From: UBA6165 sp044233745 | GTDB taxonomy: Bacteria > Bacteroidota > Bacteroidia > Flavobacteriales_D > Crocinitomicaceae | Assembly (NCBI GenBank): GCA_044233745.1 | Contig: JBIIJN010000007.1 | Coordinates: 1 to 56,530, forward strand | Direction of reading: 5' to 3' | Length of the DNA: 56,530 nt | In this document: positions 51,762 through 56,530 of the stretch, one piece after another | How the letters are laid out: every line of letters begins with the position of its first letter | How positions within the stretch are numbered: position 1 is the first letter of the stretch | Made by a program: the position numbers and the translations under genes | The notes under the pieces: generated by a model | What the model saw: the letters and a program-made list of their open reading frames with translations, nothing else | Database searches by the model: none | Told to the model about the DNA's origin: nothing

Positions 51762-52370
51762 ATGGTAACAATTATCATTATAGCAGCAACTGCAATTATT
51801 TCCTATATGGCTTTCAACGACTATAATCTCAAATTGAGGTTTATGTTTATTCCCTATAACATCAGTCACAACAAAGAGTACCAGCGCATTTTCACGCATA
51901 CCGTTATTCATGCCGACTGGACGCATCTCATTTTCAATATGTTTGTGTTATACAGTTTCGGCTCAGGTCTCGAAATGAAGTTTTCTACAATGCCTATTGT
52001 CCTGCCTGAACTTCATTTTCTTTTACTTTATTTTGGCGCAGCGCTGTTTTCAACAATAATACCCTTTGCCCGCCACAAAGACAATCCAAACTACATGTCT
52101 CTAGGAGCTTCTGGATGCGTTTCGGCGGTGCTATTTGCTTATATTTGTTTAATGCCTGATGCACCGCTAACTTTTGTGTTTTTCCCATTTTTCTCTATCC
52201 CTGCTTGGGGCATCGGTTTGGGATATTTGGCTTATGAATATTATATGGACAAACGCGGCGGCTCAAATGTAGCTCATGATGCGCATCTTGGCGGTGCAGT
52301 TTTTGGTATCGCGTTTATGCTGGTTTTCCATTTCAATGACGTTAAATCTGCTATACTCGCTCTTTTCTAA
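51762..52370 (+). CDS. Rhomboid family intramembrane serine protease
   Basis: A 202-aa, six-helix inner-membrane protease. The catalytic dyad is visible: S117 in LGASGCVSAVLFA (helix 4) and H175 in AHDAHLGGAVFG (helix 6); the oxyanion HIFNM-type motif appears as HLIFNMFVLY. Substrates are unknown; rhomboids cleave membrane-anchored proteins. ATG at 51762 is chosen over an upstream in-frame start at 51726. A TACTTTCG box (one mismatch) lies upstream. The aminotransferase gene begins 6 nt after the stop. Confidence 0.9.
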   Translation: MVTIIIIAATAIISYMAFNDYNLKLRFMFIPYNISHNKEYQRIFTHTVIHADWTHLIFNMFVLYSFGSGLEMKFSTMPIVLPELHFLLLYFGAALFSTIIPFARHKDNPNYMSLGASGCVSAVLFAYICLMPDAPLTFVFFPFFSIPAWGIGLGYLAYEYYMDKRGGSNVAHDAHLGGAVFGIAFMLVFHFNDVKSAILALF

Positions 52371-52376
52371 AAGACC

Positions 52377-53222
52377 ATGGTGGCGTTTTACAATATCAAC
52401 GGAAAAATTGTGTTGCAAAGTGAATCGCATATTGCACCCAACAACCGCGCATATCTATATGGAGATGGTTGCTTTGAGACCATTAAAATCGTAAACGGTA
52501 AACCCATCAATATTGAAAACCACATTTCCAGAATTCTTTCAGGGGCACAGGTGCTTCATTTGAGAATTCCAGCATACTTCTCTGCACATTATTTCAAAGT
52601 GCAAATTGGCGAGTTGATTCATCATTCTGGTCACAATCTTGGCGGAAGGGTTCGACTTTCATTTGACAGAAGCGTGGGTGGCACCTATATGCCTACAACC
52701 AATGAAGTTTCTTATACACTAGAATTTATCCCGGACAATACTTCAGGTTTCACTTTGAACGAGAAAGGACTGGAAGTTGATGTGTATAACGACATCAAAA
52801 AGCCAATTAACAAATTGAGTACCATCAAAACCAAAAACGGGCTCATTTATGTAATGGCCTCATTGGATGCACAAGCCAAACAACTGGACGACGTTTTAAT
52901 ACAAAACGAAAAACGCAGCATCATAGAATCATCTTCTTCCAATCTTTTTGTGGTAAGCAATGGTGTTTTGTACACACCGTCCTTGGATGAAGGCGTTCTA
53001 GCAGGCACCATGCGCATGACCGTTATCAACTTGGCCTTGAAAACTGGGATAAAAGTTTATGAGTGTGCTATTATGCCACAACACTTATTGGCCGCAGATG
53101 AATTGCTGCTCACCAATGCTATATCTGGCATCAAATGGATTGGCGGATTCAGAACAAAACGCTACAGAAACGACATGGCAAAACGATTGACCAACTTGCT
53201 CAACGAATCCCTTTTGGTTTAA
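52377..53222 (+). CDS. Class IV aminotransferase (PabC/BCAT-like)
   Basis: 281 aa, PLP-dependent fold type IV. Motifs: YGDGCFETIKI at the N-terminus, substrate-Arg region RVRLSF, the PLP Lys region STIKTKNGLIYVMAS, and SIIESSSSNLFVV/GVLAGTMRMTV. Candidates are aminodeoxychorismate lyase (PabC, folate synthesis), a D-amino-acid or a branched-chain transaminase; the GDGCFETI opening and short size favour PabC. ilvE is elsewhere in the window, so BCAT duplication is less likely. Its TAA stop and that of the convergent cysteine desulfurase share the palindrome TTAA. Confidence 0.8.
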   Translation: MVAFYNINGKIVLQSESHIAPNNRAYLYGDGCFETIKIVNGKPINIENHISRILSGAQVLHLRIPAYFSAHYFKVQIGELIHHSGHNLGGRVRLSFDRSVGGTYMPTTNEVSYTLEFIPDNTSGFTLNEKGLEVDVYNDIKKPINKLSTIKTKNGLIYVMASLDAQAKQLDDVLIQNEKRSIIESSSSNLFVVSNGVLYTPSLDEGVLAGTMRMTVINLALKTGIKVYECAIMPQHLLAADELLLTNAISGIKWIGGFRTKRYRNDMAKRLTNLLNESLLV

Positions 53223-54343
53223 AGACTTTCTAAAATAACTTGAAGCGAGAAATCTAATTCTTCCTTGGTTGTATATCGACTAAACGAAAAACGAATGCTC
53301 GGACGATTGGGATCAGCTCCAATTCCAGTCAAAACATGGCTGCCCACATTCGACCCAGAAGAACAAGCACTGCCTCCACTGCACGCCACACCTTTTAAAT
53401 CCAAAACGAAAAGCAGCATGCCCGATTTTTCAGATGGCGGAAATGAAACATTCAAAACAGTATAGAGAGAATGATCGGGTTCTGTGCGACCGTTGAATTG
53501 CACATCAGGAACAAGCGCCTGCAATTTTTCGATGAAATACGTTTTCAGCCCCTGCACATGGCTTTGATGTCCCAACAAATCCTCATAGGCCAAATCAAAT
53601 GCTTTTGATAAGGCAACGATACCAATCAAATTTTCTGTGCCCCCTCTGAAATTTCGCTCCTGAGCACCACCCAAAATCATGGGTATGGTTTTGATTCTAG
53701 AATTAACATACAAAAAACCAACGCCTTTTGGTCCATGAAATTTATGAGCAGCACAAGTAATAAAATCAACTGGCAGTTCTTTCAAATCAAATGCATAATG
53801 CCCCATGGTTTGAACAGTGTCCGAATGAAAATAAGCGCCATGTTCACGACACATCCCTCCAACACGTTTCATATCCAGTAAAGTGCCCAACTCATTGTTG
53901 GCATGCATAAGCGAAACAAAAGTTGGGGTTTTATCTGATAACAGCCGCTCCAATTGTGCATAATCAATATTACCAGAATGATCTACATCCAACATAATTA
54001 ACTGAACTCCGTTTTTCTCGCACTGAATTTTAGCGGTAAGTTCTACAGCATGGTGCTCAATCTCAGAAGTGATTATGCGTTTCACACCCAAGGCATGGAT
54101 AGCAATATTAATGGCCATGTTATCTGCTTCTGTGCCTCCTGATGTGAAAATCAACTCTTTAGCATCACAATTCAAATGTTTGGCAATATTTCTGCGCGAG
54201 GTTTCCAATAGGCCCTTAGCCTGACGCCCAAAAGAATGGGAAGAAGATGGATTGCCGAAAGAGTTCGCCAAATGCTCACACATCACTGCAACTACTTCAT
54301 GTGCCATTGGCGTTGTTGCAGCATTATCAAGATATACAGCCAT
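53219..54343 (-). CDS. Cysteine desulfurase (NifS/IscS family)
   Basis: 374 aa, PLP enzyme that removes sulfur from cysteine for Fe-S clusters and thio-modified tRNA. Motifs: YLDNAATTPM at the N-terminus, FTSGGTEADN, HANNELGTL, TCAAHKFHGPKGVGF (PLP Lys) and SGGSACSSGS with the catalytic Cys. No IscU/SufE partner is adjacent. ATG at 54343 (MAVYLDNAATTP) is preferred over an upstream TTG or ATG at 54361, as the family begins right at this motif. A TACTTTTG box is 15 nt upstream. Confidence 0.94.
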   Translation of the reverse strand: MAVYLDNAATTPMAHEVVAVMCEHLANSFGNPSSSHSFGRQAKGLLETSRRNIAKHLNCDAKELIFTSGGTEADNMAINIAIHALGVKRIITSEIEHHAVELTAKIQCEKNGVQLIMLDVDHSGNIDYAQLERLLSDKTPTFVSLMHANNELGTLLDMKRVGGMCREHGAYFHSDTVQTMGHYAFDLKELPVDFITCAAHKFHGPKGVGFLYVNSRIKTIPMILGGAQERNFRGGTENLIGIVALSKAFDLAYEDLLGHQSHVQGLKTYFIEKLQALVPDVQFNGRTEPDHSLYTVLNVSFPPSEKSGMLLFVLDLKGVACSGGSACSSGSNVGSHVLTGIGADPNRPSIRFSFSRYTTKEELDFSLQVILESL

Positions 54344-54358
54344 TAGAAAAATTTTAGG

Positions 54359-54366
54359 CAAAAGTA
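54359..54366 (-). promoter_or_regulatory. -7 box of the cysteine desulfurase gene
   Basis: TACTTTTG on the minus strand, 15 nt upstream of the ATG at 54343; also supports the shorter start. Confidence 0.5.
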
Positions 54367-54472
54367 CTATATTCTGCTCAAACGATGTATTTCATGTCAA
54401 GGATGAAAATTATTTTCAAATCTTGGTGACTTTTACTTTGCTTTCAACGTCTTAGTTTCAAAATAACACATC

Positions 54473-55510
54473 ATGAAAACAACAGTTCTATTTTTTGGTT
54501 TACTGTTTGGCGCAAATATCAGCGCACAAATATTCATAACATCAGCACATTTTATTGATGTATCGGATGTTGTACAATTGGGAATCGACGCAAACCCGAG
54601 TATTTCTCATACGCCAGCTGGCACCAATCAAACATGGGATTATGGAGAACTCAACGATACCAGTATAGATTTTATTGCATTAGGTATGGCCGAGTGGTAC
54701 AGCGCTGCTTCCAACTTTCCTACGGCTACGCTTGGCACTGAAGACGCAGATGGAACACAAATCTTTTTTAGAAAAACTTCCGAAGCCTTCGATTTAATTG
54801 GTGCTTATGGTGACCTTGCAGGAACAGGAACGAATACTCCCATTGGATTTTCGCCCTATCAAAGACAATTGTCCTTCCCTTCAACTTACGGCACCTCTTT
54901 CGAAAATGTGAGCACAATAAACCTGTTTATAGATAATATCGAAGAAGCGGATTCCGTTCTTGTAACCATAACAACACACAGATTTTCAGAAATGGATGCT
55001 TGGGGAACAATCACAACACCTTTCGGTACTTTCCCTACCATTCGCCAACACATCAAAGACAGTACAATACAAGAAGCCACAGCATATCTATTCGGCTTAC
55101 CTGTATTTAATCAATCAGAAACCGCAATCACGCACAGCTTCTCCTTTTATACAGATGCTCAAAATGCACGTTACGCATTACTTCAATACAACTTCGACCC
55201 TGAAGCCAATTTAGTAGAAAATGTGCAATGGCAAATGGCAGCTCCAATACTCAACACCAATAATGAGGTAGCAACCGAGCCCGCAACAATTTATCCTAAC
55301 CCAGCCGTTGACGAGGTGTATGTGCAATTTGATGAACCTTTCAATGGAGAATTGATAGTTTATGATATCTCAGGCAAGACAATTGCTCAAAAACAATACT
55401 CGAACTTGCTTCAAGATGCTATTGATGTCAACAATTGGACGCCCGGTGTTTATTACTTTCAATTCACTTCAGAAAAAAACACCATGCTCAAAAAAGTAAT
55501 CGTAAAATAA
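54473..55510 (+). CDS. T9SS type A-sorted secreted protein, unknown function
   Basis: 345 aa. Signal peptide (TTVLFFGLLFGANISAQ), a ~240-residue central region with no recognised domain but typical of Bacteroidota exported proteins (SISHTPAGTNQTWDYGELN, PFGTFPTIRQHIKDST), and a type A sorting domain (~265-345: IYPNPAVDEVYVQFDE ... DISGKTIAQ ... PGVYYFQFTSEKN). It should be secreted by T9SS. A near-match -7 box (TTACTTTG) lies upstream. A terminator follows. Confidence 0.82.
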   Translation: MKTTVLFFGLLFGANISAQIFITSAHFIDVSDVVQLGIDANPSISHTPAGTNQTWDYGELNDTSIDFIALGMAEWYSAASNFPTATLGTEDADGTQIFFRKTSEAFDLIGAYGDLAGTGTNTPIGFSPYQRQLSFPSTYGTSFENVSTINLFIDNIEEADSVLVTITTHRFSEMDAWGTITTPFGTFPTIRQHIKDSTIQEATAYLFGLPVFNQSETAITHSFSFYTDAQNARYALLQYNFDPEANLVENVQWQMAAPILNTNNEVATEPATIYPNPAVDEVYVQFDEPFNGELIVYDISGKTIAQKQYSNLLQDAIDVNNWTPGVYYFQFTSEKNTMLKKVIVK

Positions 55511-55531
55511 AATTTTAGCTCAAACATCAGC

Positions 55532-55563
55532 AAAGCCTGCCATTTTTGGTGGGCTTTTTTTCT
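55532..55563 (+). terminator. Rho-independent terminator of the T9SS cargo gene
   Basis: AAAGCC-TGCCA pairs with TGGTG-GGCTTT with one imperfect pair, followed by a run of T residues; 21 nt after the stop. Confidence 0.8.
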
Positions 55564-55629
55564 ATTAGAAACCAAAACAATTATGCAGGAATAATATATC
55601 AATAATTATTCTCTAACATTAATGAGAAA

Positions 55630-55637
55630 TAATTTTG
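55630..55637 (+). promoter_or_regulatory. -7 box of the large repeat protein gene
   Basis: TAATTTTG 51 nt upstream of the ATG at 55689. Confidence 0.4.
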
Positions 55638-55688
55638 TAATTAAAAAAATCATACTAATTTCACGCCCTAATCATTAAATAATTAATT

Positions 55689-56530
55689 ATGAGAAAACAT
55701 GTATTATTAGCAAAAATGCTGATGATTCTGACGTTAACTGGCTTCTTGTCGGCCTTTTCGTCACAATCATACGCGCAGTGCGTCAACGTCACGCCTTTCG
55801 GGACGGGCACTGCTCCAACTACTCCAACTACTGTAAATCTAACGACTTGTGCATTTGCTGGAGAGTATAGCACAGTTTTAGGTATAGTAAGCGGATCAAC
55901 CTACCAATTTGCTTCCAGCGTAGGTACGGATTGGTTAACTTTAACCGATGATTTCAATGTTGTTCAGGTTTTTGGCGCTACCCCTCTTGTGTGGACGGCT
56001 ACGTTCTCTGGCACTGCTCGCTTACATGTAAGCACAAACAGTGGATGTGGAACGCAAAATATTTGTCGTACATTGTCAGTAACATTTATCCCAGCTCCTC
56101 CTCCACCATCAGGATGTGACTTAACGTTCGCAATTAATAGCGCTTCTTGGGGTGACGGTACAACTTGGACTGTAACTGATGCATCGAACAACGTAGTGTT
56201 GAGTGGTGGCCCTTATGGTAATGGTTACTCTGATGTTCAGACTTTGACAAATGCTGGTAACGGTCCTTATACTTGGAACATCGTTTCTCAGTTCTTTGAC
56301 AATTCACCAAGCTACACGGTTTCTTCTGGTGTTGATGTATTGTTTACAGGTACTGCTCCTGGAGCCCAAACAACAACAGTTGGTCCAATCAACTGTCCAA
56401 TTGCTCCTCCACCATCAGGATGTGACTTAACGTTCGCAATTAATAGCGCTTCTTGGGGTGACGGTACAACTTGGACTGTAACTGATGCATCGAACAACGT
56501 AGTGTTGAGTGGTGGCCCTTATGGTAATGG
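55689..56530 (+). CDS. Large exported repeat protein, 3' end missing
   Basis: The frame is open to the right edge (280 codons). It begins with a signal peptide (ILTLTGFLSAFSSQSYAQ), then a ~110-residue Cys-containing domain (VNVTPFGTGTAPTTPTTVN ... SGCGTQNICRTLSVTF) of the kind common in large T9SS adhesins, a PAPPPPSG linker and a ~100-residue repeat unit opening CDLTFAINSASWGDGTTWTV. The unit is repeated after 102 codons. No sorting domain is visible because the end is outside; large T9SS proteins usually carry one. Function probably surface adhesion or a structural role (inference). Confidence 0.82.
   Translation, partial: MRKHVLLAKMLMILTLTGFLSAFSSQSYAQCVNVTPFGTGTAPTTPTTVNLTTCAFAGEYSTVLGIVSGSTYQFASSVGTDWLTLTDDFNVVQVFGATPLVWTATFSGTARLHVSTNSGCGTQNICRTLSVTFIPAPPPPSGCDLTFAINSASWGDGTTWTVTDASNNVVLSGGPYGNGYSDVQTLTNAGNGPYTWNIVSQFFDNSPSYTVSSGVDVLFTGTAPGAQTTTVGPINCPIAPPPSGCDLTFAINSASWGDGTTWTVTDASNNVVLSGGPYGN
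56098..56530 (+). repeat. 306-bp in-frame direct repeat (second copy truncated by the edge)
   Basis: The 127 bp at 56098-56224 recur without a difference at 56404-56530, 306 bp (102 codons) later. Each copy starts in a proline linker and carries an Ig/CUB-like unit. Nucleotide identity, not merely protein identity, points to recent duplication or ongoing gene conversion. Further copies are expected beyond the edge. Confidence 0.9.

Noticed and set aside
56341..56426. Possible frameshift between the two repeat copies at the right edge
   Set aside because: The spacing of the repeated sequence is exactly 306 bp, a multiple of three, and the frame stays open through the junction to the edge.
55964..56497. 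Two minus-strand open frames (55964-56191 and 56312-56497) with identical N-termini
   Set aside because: They are antisense shadows of the in-frame 306-bp repeat; the plus-strand frame has a signal peptide and protein-like composition.
1..56530. tRNA, rRNA, CRISPR array, integrase or attachment sites
   Set aside because: I read the larger intergenic gaps and found no cloverleaf, spacer-repeat array or recombinase gene; short direct repeats seen are the REP pair and the 10-bp repeat already listed.

Overview
The window is AT-rich chromosomal DNA from a member of the Bacteroidota, most likely a Flavobacteriales/Cryomorphaceae-type organism. The evidence is the LpxC-FabZ fusion protein, the PorX response regulator, PorP/SprF, gliding-type (CHU_C, type B) and type A C-terminal sorting domains of the type IX secretion system (T9SS), and many start codons preceded at short distance by the Bacteroidota -7 promoter box TAnnTTTG. 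No rRNA, tRNA, CRISPR array, integrase or intact insertion sequence is visible. About 50 protein genes cover nearly all of the window.

Layout. 1-3029: a family 2 glycosyltransferase running off the left edge, protein-L-isoaspartate methyltransferase, and a secreted TlpA/DUF5106 thioredoxin protein. 3205-9576 (minus): an envelope block of lpxD, lpxC-fabZ, lpxA and an ABC exporter pair (ATPase plus FtsX-type permease), preceded by an HD-domain hydrolase. 9634-14426 (plus): porX, tsaE, alanine dehydrogenase and a GlcD-type FAD oxidase. 14447-16401 (minus): MscS channel and ilvE. 16515-20648 (plus): recQ and a cation:proton antiporter. 20992-23179: a compact module of a YtxH protein, two small proteins and an AI-2E/PerM transporter. 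23477-27432: a DUF2141 protein, an MBOAT O-acyltransferase with an SGNH-like partner, a decayed VOC gene and a methyltransferase. 27492-30646 (minus): two proteins of unknown function with a DUF4349 gene remnant between them.

30909-37743 (minus) is a T9SS operon: a 1202-aa PKD/CHU_C cargo protein, PorP/SprF, and a TPR-PD40-OmpA-like-DUF1573 protein. It is followed by an ABC-F ATPase, a cobalamin-binding radical SAM enzyme, DUF4783-nadC, a T9SS-sorted beta-propeller, a membrane glycosyltransferase-like protein, an AlbA_2 protein with aroE, and then ychF-cdsA-psd (phospholipid synthesis). The right end holds a small Lys/Cys-rich secreted protein, a T9SS-sorted thioredoxin, a rhomboid protease with a class IV aminotransferase, a cysteine desulfurase, a further T9SS cargo and the beginning of a large repetitive secreted protein whose 306-bp DNA repeat runs off the edge.

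Themes: envelope biogenesis (lipid A, phosphatidylethanolamine, O-acylation), T9SS regulation, machinery and cargo, and central metabolism. I found no convincing defence system or mobile island. The observations most worth a second look are the near-leaderless promoter architecture, palindromes inside two promoters, the recently duplicated repeat at the right edge, the unusual radical SAM cysteine spacing, the four-part OmpA-like fusion and two gene remnants.
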